64,000 nt of DNA from Umbelopsis isabellina (GCA_016758905.1 JAEPQZ010000008.1:434001-498000); one strand, 5' to 3'. Counted from the first letter of the stretch, positions 48,216 through 60,346 are shown. Made by a program: numbers and translations. Notes: a model not told the origin generated them from the letters alone.

Positions 48216-48289
48216 TAAAGATTATCCGTCGTCAAAAAGATGGTGGTCTGTCGAGAAAAACTGACACCAAGGCGGAATTGATCAGTGAT

Positions 48290-48295
48290 CACGTG
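48290..48295. promoter_or_regulatory. CACGTG E-box in a divergent promoter
   Basis: The site reads ATCACGTGCA and lies in the 154-bp gap between the minus-strand TPX2-like gene and the small plus-strand gene. Confidence 0.4.
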
Positions 48296-48369
48296 CAGAA
48301 GCTTATGCTTTTGCTTGACATTAATGGAGGAACACCTTTTCAAGTAGTTATCGTCTTGGTTTTCAGGCA

Positions 48370-48751
48370 ATGTATGGACGGCAACCTCAAAGGTAAGCTA
48401 TTTCTCGAATAATATGGTGAAGCATGCTGCCATGTTGCACTTGTTAACATTTGCGCAGAAACGAGCAAGCAGTCAATCGCCTACCATTTGGGCCACCGGC
48501 TAAAGAAATGTCAAAACTGATAGACGAGGTATTTATTTGAACGCGCTATGTCTATTATACTGCACTATTGAACAATGGACTGAACAACCTTTCTTCAGAA
48601 TGTAAGGAGACACGCAGAGGAGAACAATATTAAGCAAAGTATGAAAGTAGTGTATAGCCAGTCTTTGAACACGACTGGCCACTATGTTCAGCGCATGTCC
48701 AAGAACAACAACTACTTGATCCCGGCTCTGCCCAATTTTGAGAAGCAATAG
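48370..48751 (+). CDS. Small protein of 81 residues, possible SSXT/Snf11-like
   Basis: Three exons (48370-48392, 48459-48528, 48599-48751) give 81 residues, starting MYGRQPQRNEQAVNRLPFG. No single open frame shows it, but the splice sites are good and the phases fit. KEMSKLIDENVRR and YSQSLNTTGHYVQRMSKNNN weakly follow the SS18/Snf11 (SSXT) pattern of a LxDEN start and a Y-Q-x-L-x-x-N-x-x-Y block. That match is only suggestive. The protein is hydrophilic with no signal peptide. If the resemblance holds it would be a SWI/SNF subunit; otherwise it is an unknown protein. Confidence 0.55.
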
Positions 48752-49170
48752 CTCTGATGATTTTGTGAGATATCATGTCTTCAATTCGAACAAATTACTT
48801 CAGTGCAGCTACAGCACACCACAATCATTTGCGGTGGCGACTCTTGCCAACAAACATTCCAGTCGGACGTGAAATGAATCGACAGTAACAAATCATTCAT
48901 GGAGGTTTCCTCAATGTGATCGGATACTAGTGGCAACAAATACATTGTGGACAATGCACTAAGACACATCGTTGGGTTGGTCTATGACATTGTCTGGCAT
49001 ATAACCCCAATTCCCTGCTCCTTATACACAACAGCATATTCACTAGACATCGACACCAATTAAAGTTGAAATTTTTTTAATTTTGTTTTTGATGATGAAA
49101 GGTTGAGAGGGGTGGGTGGGGGTTATTGGGACATGTAAATGTACAGTGAAAACCGAGAACCGAAGATTTT
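48752..49170. other. Intergenic stretch
   Basis: Holds the 3' flanks of the small gene and of PBP1, which converge here. No other feature was seen. Confidence 0.45.
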
Positions 49171-52100
49171 TTAGGCTCGCGGTGAAGACTCGGGATTGCT
49201 AGGTTGCGGTGATAAGGTAGGGGTGACATTTTGAGGTGAAGTATAAGGCGATCGGCCTCCACTATCCATTCCTGATGGCCGTGGTGGCATGGGCCCTGCC
49301 ATTGCTGGTGGAGTCGAGTGTGGCTGGCCAGGAGGCATCATGACGGGTGATGGGCTGATGTTGGGAGACACCATGTCCGGAGGGTAGCGCATCATCATAG
49401 GACCGCCTGAAAAATACATAGCATCAGTACATATTGTCCTATGATAGTCAGCATGGGTAAGCAAAATCAAATATTACCTCGAGGCTGTCCCTGATATTGA
49501 TACACTTGATGCGGAGGCATGCCCTGTGGTACCATAGGCGATCGCTGAGGTGAATTAAATCCCTGTGGATATGGTTGGCCATCTATAACAATAACCCGTG
49601 TTAATGGATGGCATGCATTTAATTTACATGATAATTTTTACATACGGTTTGGAGCACTGGTCATCTGAGGACTAAAAGATGGAGTTCCTGAAGGAGGCAT
49701 AGCTCCAGATGTATAAGGCATGTTGGGAGCAACGAACTGGAGATATGTTGATTAATCTAAAGTCAGTTTTGCACATAAACGACTTTTAAGGCTATGAGCC
49801 AACTCATCATTACCTGGTGATTCATGTAAGGCATGCCAGGTTGCTGTACAGGAACAGGAGCCATGCCGGGAACATACTGAGCATATCTGTAAGGATAGCT
49901 GTATGGATAGTTTTGAGGTGCGTTATTTTGGAACATCTCTTCATCATATCCTGAGAATTGATGGAATTGATGTCTATAAGACTTGCTGCCATGTGGCCAA
50001 GTGGGACCAACAGAGTCAGGTTTGACTTGCTTTCCTTTGGCAGATGGTGGGACAAAAGCCTCAGTCAGTGTCAATGGAGCGGCTTGTTGATGGTGCTTCT
50101 TAGCGTCTGCGGCAGGTTTTGCAACGCCACCCTAGGTTATATTACAGGTATCAGCAATGCAAATTAATTTCAGTCCAACAAGTCAAGACACTTACAGGAA
50201 CAAATGCAGGAGCAGAAGGATTAGGCTTGAATTCGGAGGCCTTGATATTAAACTTGAAGCTGGAGGTTGATTTGGCAGCAGGTTTTACGGCTTCTTTGGC
50301 AGGCGAACTGGTAGTCGCAGGCTTATCAGTAGTTTTACCAGTTACCTCGGTAGTAGGTTTCACCGGTTCAACAGCGGCTGCTGATGATGAGGAGACTGCT
50401 GGCTTTGGATTTTGTTCTGCTGGCTTCTCCTCCTTAGGACTACCTTCACTTCCATCGGGAGACTTTTTAGTTTTGGATAACAATGGAACAAGATCCGGAG
50501 GAACTGGCACATTCAGTTTAAAGGTTTGATGGAACTTCATGAGATCAGCAAGTCTGCCATCTTTCTCTTTCTTCTGCAACGCTTGTTTCTTAGCATTCAG
50601 CTTATCCTTCTCTGCAATAGCGAACTGACGGAAAGTATTTGCAATTTCGGTCTCAATCGGCTTGCGATTTGTTCCATCTTCTGCCTTCTATAACACACTG
50701 TTGTTAGTAACATATTTCAACTTTAATCCTTCACTTGATATATATACTTGCCTTGTTACCAACCGGGACCTTACCAAGTAATGCGGCGGTCTCAGGTCTC
50801 AAGTTGCCCAAATTGCTCACTGGAGAAGGTGCGGTGACAACCGCTTTAGGTAAGTCGTTGGTAGACAATTTTTTGAGAGGGCTGCGAGCTTTATCCGCAC
50901 CTGATTTTGTATCCTCTTTAGCTCCTTGATTCTGTTGCATTTGCTTTCGAAGAGCAGGAGGCATGTACTTGTTGGGATTGGCGTCTCGTACAACAGCACC
51001 ATACCTATCTTCTTCATCCATACCGCTATCATCAATTTGAAGACCTCTCTCTTCCATTATATGAACATTGGTGGCAGCAGTCTGATTTAAGCAGTCATAT
51101 GTTAGCAGGAAATGGATGAGTAGCTGTAAAATACATGACATTTGTTACCTTTTGAATATCAGCAGCAACTTCTGCAGCGCGCTTTTCACGGGCTTTGAAG
51201 TCAGGTGCAGATCTATCCAGTTTAGTAGTATACAACTCTTCATTAAAATTGGTGGTCAAGCCGAATAACTTTTCGTTAGCAGCGAACTGATCCCAATTGT
51301 CTGTGCTGGTATGTCCAAATGTGTCTGTGTCTTCAAGTCCTCCAATTTCATCACTAGAGTGAGACTCCGGTTTCCAACGGTGCAATTCACGTTCGCGAAT
51401 CTCAGCTCCTCGACCACTAATATCCACATCTGTCTTGAAAGCTATAGCTGATGTCAGTACAAGTGCGACCGATGCTGTCGATACGCTCACTACTTACTGT
51501 CTTTCTCAACTAAAGGCCTGGTAGCAACATCAAATTTGACATTGGTTGCGTAAATCTCAACCAAATCTTTGGCTTGAATGATAATACTACTGATAGGAGG
51601 ATTGGGATTAGACTTATCAGCCTCGATCGCTTGCTGAGTTGACTTGTCTAACTTGCGTGCCAGCTTCAGCACAACCGATAATTCGCTCGTAGTGGTAGCA
51701 GCATGGAACAACCCTTCAAACTCGGCACCGTCCTTTGTCTTAGCTCGTACGTTTGAACCCTGTGAAAATATGAAAAGTTATTTCGAGACCCTAAACTGAC
51801 AAATATGTTAAGCAACAACTTACAACTAGGTTAGCCAACAAGAACAACATTCTGTCATGCATGTGCGTGGTTCCCGACTCGCCTTCGGAAGGAGTAGTTG
51901 TACCAGCACGGCCGTCAGCCATGGATGGAGATGACGGGGTAGCAGACACTGGCGACGAATGTCCGCTGGTATTGTTGCTTCCGCTTCCCTGCTGCTGATT
52001 GGCGCGATTGTTAGAGGCATTTGCGTTAGCCCACTTCTTGCCTCCTCCACGGCTAATGAAAAAAGTATCGAATATTAGCCTTTGACTGTTACATGTGAAG

Positions 52101-52283
52101 CACGAACGGACTCTTCAATCCATGGACTGTGTTTGTGCGCACGTATATAAAGTGGCACCCACTCATACGTGCGTTTAACATAGACATGACATAGCTCCTG
52201 TATCTAAACACATACCTCGTGTTATGTTTTTGGAAGGGCATGTCTTGCTTTTTGCCCTGTTGCTTCACGTTGTTGAAGGCCAT
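49171..52283 (-). CDS. PBP1: Ataxin-2/Pbp1 homologue
   Basis: Ten exons (52216-52283, 51824-52052, 51498-51759, 51149-51441, 50752-51081, 50196-50687, 49814-50131, 49646-49736, 49478-49582, 49171-49406) encode 807 residues. The Lsm-like domain spans RMLFLLANLVGSNVRAKTKD to KDLVEIYATNV. LsmAD follows from FKTDVDISGRG, with ERELHRWKPE and ANEKLFGLTTNF. A PAM2 motif (FNIKASEFKPNPSAPAF) should bind the poly(A)-binding protein MLLE domain. The C-terminus is Pro/Gln/Met-rich and prone to condensates. The protein acts in stress granules and poly(A) control. Intron 50688-50751 has a consensus GC donor (AAG|GCAAGT). It shares a 373-bp divergent promoter with NOP56. Confidence 0.92.
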
Positions 52284-52656
52284 GTCGGACTTGCGCGAAA
52301 GAACAATAGACGTGGTGAAGAAGGTGGCTTTGGCTGAGTTGACTGTCCAGGCACAGCGTGACTGATTTTTACTGACCAGTAAATGACTTGGAACGGCCTA
52401 CTATTATATTAAAAACCTATGTTTAAGACTTTCAGAGCATCAATTGGCATCTACTAAACCTGTATTAAAAACTTTTATACGTTTTTCAGCAATTTAATCA
52501 TCATATTCATCCATTTTTTGGCATTTTGACGTCACTCACACCATCACTTTAATTTAGTATTTCAAATGGTTTTGAAAATTTTTGCTGAATTTTCCAATGG
52601 CAAGCAAAGAAAAAAAAAAAAAGTTTGTTTCCCTTGTACTTGTTCGCGGTTGTCAA
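52284..52656. promoter_or_regulatory. Divergent promoter PBP1/NOP56
   Basis: AT-rich segment with GAAAATTTTT at 52574-52583, which resembles the yeast RRPE ribosome-biogenesis element, about 75 bp before the NOP56 start. A poly-A run follows at 52610-52622. Confidence 0.4.
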
Positions 52657-54387
52657 ATGGTAAATCAACTTGGGTTGTAGTGATTCACCCGTGTAGTAAC
52701 ATAGTAAAAGCACTAACACAATATACTTGCTTATCATAGGTCAACTACGTTCTTTTCGAAACAGCCTCCGGCTATGCCTTGTTCGAGCGCCTGCAATCCG
52801 AAGAGATTGGAGCCAAGTTGGAAGAAGTCCAAGCAACTGTGCTTGACCTCGTCAAATTTGGAAAAATGATGAAGCTCAAGTCATTCGCTCCTTTCAAGAA
52901 TGCTGCTGATGCTCTTGAGAACGCCAATGACGTTTCTGAAGGTACTGTTTAAAAAGTTATAGCTTGGGTGATAGAATAGCCCGGTTTTTTAGAGTATTCA
53001 ACTAAAAACTTTTTCTCGATCTCTATATTACAGCCGTGGTCAACCCTTCACTCAAGGCGTTTTTGGAAGTTAACCTCCCCAAGCCTGGAAAGAAGAACAA
53101 GGTTGAACTCGGTGTCGCCGAGAAGAACTTGGCTGGTGCCATCAAGGCTGAGTGCGGTTATGACTGCAGCTCTGGAGAGATGGTCCAAGAACTCGTTCGT
53201 GGTATCCGTTTGTGGGCTGACAAGCTCCTTTCACAACTCAAGGAGGGTGATTTGGAGAGAGCTCAACTCGGTCTTGGTCACAGTTATTCTCGTGCCAAGG
53301 TAAAGTTCAACGTCAACCGTTCCGATAACATGATCATCCAAGCCATCGCTCTTCTTGATCAACTCGACAAGGACGTCAACACATTTGCTATGCGTGTCAG
53401 AGAATGGTACTCATGGCATTTCCCTGAGCTCGTCCGAATTGTCAACGATAACTATCAGTATGCTAAATTGGCCAAGCTCATCCGCAACAAATCCAACTTG
53501 AGCGAGGAACAATTGGAGAGCATTGCTGAAGTTCTCGATGGAGACGACGCTACTGCCAAGCAAATCCTCGATGCCGCACGAGCATCCATGGGAACTGATA
53601 TCTCTGACGTTGATATGATCAACATTGAGAACTTTGCTGACCGTGTCATCTCTCTTGCTGAATACCGCAAGAAACTTCACGAGTACTTGATCACAAAAAT
53701 GCACTACGTTGCTCCCAACTTGTCCGCCTTGATCGGTGAACAAGTCGGTGCTCGTCTTATCTCTCATGCTGGTTCTCTTACCAACCTTTCAAAGTACCCT
53801 GCCTCCACTGTTCAAATTCTCGGTGCCGAGAAGGCTCTTTTCCGTGCTCTCAAGACCAAGGGTAACACCCCCAAGTATGGTCTTATCTACCACTCTTCTT
53901 TCATTGGACGTGCCGGTACCAAGAACAAGGGTCGCATTTCTCGATTCCTCGCCAACAAATGTACTATTGCTTCCAGAATCGATTGTTTCACTGACAAGCC
54001 GTCTTCCAAGTTCGGCGAGGCTTTGAAGCAACAAGTTGAAGATCGTTTGAACTTCTATGACACTGGTGCTGCACCTACCAAGAACTCAGACGCCATGAAG
54101 GCTGTCATTGATGCTCTTGGTGACGGTGATGAGTCTGATGAAGACATGGCTGAGGCCAAGCCTTCCAAGAAGCGCTCTGCTGACGAAGCAGACGAATCCC
54201 CCAAGAAGAAGTCTAAAAAGACCAAGAAGGCTGACGCTGAAAAGCCAGAGAAGAAGGAGAAGAAGGTAGATATCATCTTAATATTGTTTTTATATGGCAT
54301 TGTTTAGTTTAAAAACACACCGTACTAATATCATCACTATAGGAAAAGAAGGAGAAGAAGGAAAAGAAGAAGAAGAACAAGGATTAG
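52657..54387 (+). CDS. NOP56: Nucleolar box C/D snoRNP core protein Nop56
   Basis: Four exons (52657-52659, 52740-52941, 53034-54265, 54343-54387) encode 493 residues. The start codon stands alone: the coding part of exon 1 is only ATG, directly followed by the first donor. The protein opens [16 protein letters not shown] and has [20 protein letters not shown]. The NOP domain contains [32 protein letters not shown], and [20 protein letters not shown]. The tail is Lys/Glu-rich ([16 protein letters not shown]), as in Nop56 more than Nop58. With Nop58, fibrillarin and Snu13 it guides rRNA 2'-O-methylation. No snoRNA with C/D boxes was found in its introns. Confidence 0.95.
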
Positions 54388-54829
54388 ATTGAGCTATGCT
54401 CAACATAGTCCTTCCCCAACACTTTTCATCCTTTACACTTTTTTTCATCCTCATAATTTCGCTTACTTTTCTTCCGTTATGCACTGTATAAAGCTGTCAT
54501 TTTTCTTCTTGTTCTACAAAAACATTAGATTCAGAATATTCAGAATTATAAAAAAAAAATATATCTGTTAGTTTTGCAAAAGTCCAATCCGCCGTGACCA
54601 AATTGATTTAGAAAAACTGGGCATTTATTACACTGTAGCCTTAACATGCGAGATAGTTAATAGGTAAAGGGCTGTATGCGGAGCTTGAATGTCTATCAAA
54701 CCTGGCAATTTGTAGGGACATCTTAGCCGTAGTGTAGAGTTCCCTCTTTTATCGTGCTCCAAGGTATCCATCCATCCATCGCTTGCAATCCATCCTATCC
54801 ATCGCCATTAATCATGTCGTTTTGTGAAG
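54388..54829. other. Intergenic stretch NOP56-RPL12
   Basis: Contains the NOP56 3' region and the RPL12 promoter, including repeats of CATCCATC just before the RPL12 start at about 54.77 kb. No other feature is seen. Confidence 0.45.
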
Positions 54830-55505
54830 ATGCCCCCTAAGGTCGACCCCAACGAAGTAAAGATCATTACTCTTAGAGCCACTGGTGGTGAAGTACGTAG
54901 ACATTCGACATTTTAAACCTAATTCAGTCACCAAATTCGCCATTTTGCTAACAGAATGTTCCGCCTTTTTTCAACATAGGTTGGTGCTTCAAGTGCCCTC
55001 GCTCCCAAGATCGGTCCTCTTGGTCTTTCCCCCAAGAAGGTCGGAGAAGACATTGCCAAGGGTACTGCTGACTGGAAGGGTCTCCGTGTCACCGTCCAGT
55101 TGACCATCCAAAACCGTCAAGCTCAGGTCTCTGTCGTCCCCTCTGCCTCTTCCTTGGTCATCAAGGCTCTTAAGGAGCCCCCGCGTGATCGCAAGAAGGA
55201 GAAGAACGGTATGTTGTAAAAAAAAAAAAAACAAATGGGATTAACATAATGGAATGAACAACCTGCTAAACTAAGAATATGTGCCATGTATCATTATAGT
55301 CAAGCACTCTGGCAACATCACCATCGATGATGTTATTGAGATTGCTCGCATCATGCGCTACAAGTCTCTTGCCCGTGAGCTTAAGGGTACCGTCAAGGAA
55401 ATCTTGGGTACTGCTTTCTCCGTTGGCTGCACTGTTGATGGCCAAAACCCCAAGGATGTTGGTGATGCCATTGATGCTGGTGAAGTCGAAATCCCTGAGA
55501 ACTAA
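54830..55505 (+). CDS. RPL12: 60S ribosomal protein L12 (uL11)
   Basis: Three exons (54830-54892, 54980-55208, 55300-55505) encode 165 residues, the normal length. It opens [20 protein letters not shown] and has [20 protein letters not shown], the conserved glycine-rich part. The end [19 protein letters not shown] is the C-terminal rRNA-binding signature. uL11 forms the base of the stalk at the GTPase centre. Codon use is strongly biased to C-ending codons, as in NOP56, fitting high expression. Confidence 0.97.
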
Positions 55506-55851
55506 AGCTATCAATCAACCAAACTACCCAAATGTGTAATAAAAATACGATATATTTTCAATCGACTTTAGTTTGACCTTATGAATTTTGAGTCTACGAA
55601 TCTGCATTTGAATGAAGGGATGTTGGGTCGACAAATTGAGTTGCATAATATGCTGTCACTGCATAGCATGCAGCACGGTTTTATTCAGCCGGTGGTGACA
55701 TTTCATTAGTCAGTCAGTTCAATCATAGCTTGTGTGTTAGTGATACAACATTTGCTCAGGGCAAGTGGTACGGTCGGTTAAATAATTTCGCTAATTCCAA
55801 TAAATTTTGAACCGAAATCTTTCAATTTGTAATCCTGGTCTATCAACCTTT
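55506..55851. other. Intergenic stretch RPL12-GGT
   Basis: Short intergenic DNA with the RPL12 3' flank and GGT promoter. No marked element was seen. Confidence 0.45.
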
Positions 55852-58052
55852 ATGTCCTTATCGTCAGTAGAACAAGGGCAGTCCGAGCGGGCGAGTTTGC
55901 TGCCAAAGCAAGATACCCAGCCCAGCCATGCTATCACTCGCAAAAAGGGATTGTTGTTCCTTGGTCTTGCTGCCACTCTTGGCTTGGGTAGCTTTTTCGC
56001 TTACAATGGTGAGTCACCACTGCTTTGTCATGACCGCCGATCTTGAGCAATGAGTATTGAATGGTCCATTCACTAGCTTCTCATGAGACTCCCGTCACAG
56101 GGGGTTTGGTCAAAGGAAAATATGGAGCTGTAGCTGTTGAGGCAGAGCAATGCTCTAATGTCGGCATTGATAGTAAGTGTCACGAGCTTAAGATATGACC
56201 TGTCACAAGAGGTGCTAACTCTTCACTGTTCAGTCTTGAAAAAAGGAGGTAATGCTGTGGATTCGGCTATTGCTTCCGCCCTCTGTATAGGTGTCATTGA
56301 CAGCTTCGCAACTGGTATTGGAGGGTTAGTCATATTATGAAAAAGCTAAAGATAACGGGAAATTACTGCAGTAATAGCTGATATTTTCATTTTTGTCCTT
56401 TATAAGCGGTGGCTTTATGCTGATTCGTACACCCAATGGCACATACGAGTTCATTGACTTCAGAGAAGCAGCTCCAGCAGCTGCACACAGGGACATGTTT
56501 GTTAAGGACCCTTCTAAGGCTCAGGTTGGCGGTTTGTCAGTGGGAGTACCGTAAGTCAAGTCTACAAACTCTTCGATTCCATTCTTCACGCCAATGTAAC
56601 AACTAATTTGTTAAATATATACCATTAGTGGAGAAATTCGAGGTTTTCAGCTGGCCCATGAAAAGTACGGAAAATTAAGCTGGGCAGAATTGTTTGCTCC
56701 CGCAATCAATATTTCCCGTTATGGATTTAATACGACAAGACTTTTAGCCCAAAGACTTCAAAGCGCCTCCGGATGGATTATGCAGGAACCAGATTTCGCA
56801 AAAGTCTTTGCTCCAAGCGGTAAACTTGCAGTTGAAGGCGAATTGATCAAGAGACCAACTCTTGCAGATACCTTGGAAATTATTGCCAATGAAGGGCCCG
56901 ATGCTTTCTATGAAGGTGTCATTGCTGCTAGTATTGTCAATGCTACAGTTGCCAACGGCGGTATTCTGACTATGGATGATATGAAAAACTACGAAGCTAT
57001 CTCTCGTCCTCCAATCTCCACTTATTACCATGGTCGCAAAGTTGTCACTGGCGGCACTCCCACAAGTGGACACGTCTTGATTAGTGCCTTGAACATTTTG
57101 GAACGATTCAATTTGAAATTGCTTGGAGAAGTTGGTGTCAACGTTCACCGTTTGGTAGAAGCTTTGAAGTACGGCTTTGCTTTCAGAACCGAGCTTGGAG
57201 ATCCCGATTATGTAGACAATGCAGACAGATTGGAAGAAATCATCTCCAAGGATTGGGCTGCTCTTGTTCGTCACAACATTTCTGATGTAAGATTTGAAAC
57301 TTTGCTTAATATGATCCTTTGCCTCAAGTCTAAATCATATTGAAACAGGATCACACACACGAGCCAGAATACTATAACCCTAAATTTGACAACGCGGAAG
57401 CGCACGGCACTATGCATCTCTCTGTCGTTGACGAAGACGATGGTGCGGTATCATTGACTTCAACTGTTAATCTGTTGTTCGGCGCACGGTTCATGGATCC
57501 AGTAACTGGCGTCATTTTGAATGATGAAATGGACGATTTCTCTATTCCTGGCATTCCCAATGCTTTCGGTCTTCAACCTAGTTTCTACAATTACGTTGCT
57601 CCCGGCAAACGGCCATTGTCTTCCTGTACTCCTACTATCATTGAAAGAGACTCCAAATTCGAACTTGCTATTGGTGCATCTGGTGGCTCTATGATTGTCA
57701 CAGCAACATTGGATGTAAGTTTAAACACATTACATTACGGAGTGGCCGTACATATCTAATTTCATGTATTTGTATCCAACAGGTCATCCTTGATATTGTT
57801 GATTATGGCAAGAACATTTATGATGCTATAGTCACGCCCAGACTACACCATCAATTGATGCCAAACACTGCCATTGTCGAATATGACTATCCCAAAGAAA
57901 AGATCACTGCGCTGACAGCCAGGGGTCACGACATCGTCGTCCTTCCCAGTAACATGAAGATTACCGCCGTTCAAGGTGTCATGAGAGCACCTGATGGCAC
58001 AGTGTATGGTGCCAGTGATGTTAGAAAATATGGCCAGGCGGCTGTATACTGA
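55852..58052 (+). CDS. Gamma-glutamyltransferase (type II membrane enzyme)
   Basis: Seven exons (55852-56008, 56077-56172, 56234-56324, 56407-56550, 56629-57286, 57349-57714, 57783-58052) give 593 residues. A signal anchor (GLLFLGLAATLGLGSFFAY) follows a short cytosolic tail. The large-subunit block reads ILKKGGNAVDSAIASALCIG and TGIGGGGFMLIR; FREAAPAAAH contains the substrate-binding Arg. The catalytic and autocleavage Thr is near residue 403 in AHGTMHLSVVDEDDGAVSLT. PLSSCTPTI replaces the common PLSSMSPTI form. The enzyme cleaves glutathione and its conjugates outside the cytosol or in the vacuole. It would fit with the ABCC pump in glutathione conjugate handling, but that link is only an inference. 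Confidence 0.93.
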
Positions 58053-58288
58053 GACACTATTGCCAGCAATATGCAGCAATATTAGCCGCTGCTACAAAAT
58101 ACCATGTTGGTAGATCTCATCAATTCGCACAATTCCCCCAAGTGTATCATGATATTTTCTTTGTTAGATGTATAAAAAGCTAGAATATTATTATCATTTT
58201 CTTCGTGGATGAAGTTGTGCTTTTTACATAGTGCTACATGAATGTTATCTGAGAATGCCTTTACCATCTACTGCGAGTTGACGTAGCA

Positions 58289-59931
58289 TTATGCGTTAGG
58301 ATTACTTCGAGCGAAGGCTGAAATGAATTGTGTTATTTTGTTTGCAATCGTAACCTCTTGTAGACTGATGTGGCTTACCAATTTTGTTTTGTTCAGGGTC
58401 ATACACCGTAACATAGCGTTCAAGGAACTTTTGACCAAGTAGCATATCACAACCCAAGCCGGATGTGTCAAACCCATGAATAAAACTGAGGCATGTCCCA
58501 GGACGACGGTTTTGGTAGAGATTATCCTGTACAAGCACCGTTATTAATTTTTAAAGTAGAGATGGGATGAGCTTTTGATAGAACTTACTCGCATTAAATA
58601 AGTCGGAATCATATACTCTTCCGGCGTCAGCGATAATTCTACCCCACCTATCGTGAAGGTAATGGTCGACAGCTTGTTCACGCTTTGACATGGAACGCCC
58701 CAATACTCTGTGAATGGATCGATTATTGCGCCAGGAATTTCGGAAAAGAAGGCATTAGCTATTTCATGCGATACTATAATAAGCGTCGTGCCTATGTCTG
58801 CTATTAGAAAATGAATCATCACATGGTAGCCTCAATATCGCAGGAACTTGCCGGTATCAACTACAGTAGTCAAGTTTTCGACAACCACTCTGTCGCCATA
58901 CTTGAAAGAATTAACAGCCATTCCCCAAAATTGCTGATACGAAGCATAAACTGGTCAAATTCATCTCACATATGACTGAAAGAACTATCTGGACGAAATC
59001 TTACTGCGGCGGGGGAATGGCGAATTCTAGGCACCCATTGAAGCTCTCCCTTATACCATTTTCTGTCTGGTAGCCCACCAAGCGACAAGAATCCATTCAT
59101 TGCATAATAGGATCCTTTGGGGACCGGCGCAAACCTGACAGAAAATAGTGTCGATAAATCCTTGTTCTGCTTAACCAGGTTGGTGATAGGTGTGGCAATG
59201 ACTTTATGAGCTATGTTAAGATATGTGACAATGGTATTTAGGAAGATTCACAATTTTACAATTTTACACTTTCCAAGAGTGAAATGTACCTGTATTGCCG
59301 TAAGCGCTGAGAGGATCAGGTCCCAAGCCGAAAATGCCGTCTGTAAATAGTCAATATAAGTAAAAAGGTAACTAACAGCATGCTTTTATTTACCATTTCC
59401 ATTGTTCGTAATGTGGTTTTGATCGGTGGCAAGACCAAACTCTTGATTTTCGACTTTGAAAGAACCGTCGTTGAAAGACAATGTGTCGAATCCTATGATT
59501 CCCTGAGCTCGACCTGAGCCGTAGCCAGCTTGGAAGTTAGTAGAGTAATCTTGCTTGAATGTAGCAGAGTTTGATCTGTCAAAAAAGTGAGGAGCATTCA
59601 CACATTTGCCACCACAAGTTTTATCAGGTACCCAAAGCAAGGATGATCCAGTATCCAGGACAAGTGAGAAATTCTGTGATGGAGTACCTAAGCCGACCTT
59701 TATGTAGTAGCTATATTGAGCATTGTATAAAGCGATAAGTGGTATGTTCTCTGCCCGATTTAATGAACCTTTCGAATCTGCACTGAGTGTCATGATACGG
59801 ACACTTGCTGCTTGCACCGCTTGCTCAAGACTTGGGCTGCTTTTGCGGGTTATGCCAATATCTATGGTATTTCCAGTCACTGTCCATGCAAACCAAGATA
59901 TAGAGATAGCTTTTTCTAGTAGCTTGACCAT
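58289..59931 (-). CDS. Aspartic protease (A1 family), second copy
   Basis: Seven exons (59394-59931, 59290-59340, 59005-59210, 58852-58933, 58589-58791, 58379-58526, 58289-58317) encode 418 residues. A hydrophobic N-terminus (ISISWFAWTVTG) and propeptide precede YYIKVGLGTPSQNFSLVLDT then GSSLLWV, with the first catalytic Asp. The flap tyrosine is in AGYGSG, and the second Asp in VVDTGTTLIIV is rebuilt across an intron with a GC donor (ACCG|GCAAGT). A CGGKC pair should form a small disulfide loop. LLGQKFLERYVTVYD is the usual C-terminal block. It is well diverged from the other two proteases here and has twice as many introns as the first. A start at 59955 is also possible. Confidence 0.85.
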
Positions 59932-60346
59932 AGTGGTAGATTGAATGAAGAGCACGTATAAAGATTGAGTTTTTCGGATCGCTAAAAAGGGGAAATATAA
60001 AATATATAATTAAGATCGGTTTACTTTTCATTGTTGCAGTAGCTTATTGCAAACTAGACTTTAAATGATATTTAAAAAAAAAAGAAATGTGGCCTTGCGA
60101 TCACACAAAAGCTTAATTTCGCTATAGCTTCTACCTTTGAAGTTCCATTACATTAGTACAAGCTGCTCAAAAAACGCTGGCATTCGAACGGACTGCGGCT
60201 TTACTCAGGTTTCCATATAGTCATACTCGATTGTGCTATTTCTGGTTTTTACAAGGAATTTTATTTTTCTGCGATATCACGAAAGAAAACACATATAAAC
60301 TTAAATATTATTTCTATATACAGCAATCAATAAGAACATTACAAAG
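59932..60346. other. Intergenic stretch
   Basis: Holds the promoter of the second aspartic protease and the 3' flank of the next minus-strand gene. No other feature is seen. Confidence 0.45.

Noticed and set aside
52660-55299. Intron-encoded box C/D snoRNAs in NOP56 or RPL12
   Set aside because: Such hosts are common, but no RUGAUGA/CUGA pair with terminal stem was seen in their introns.
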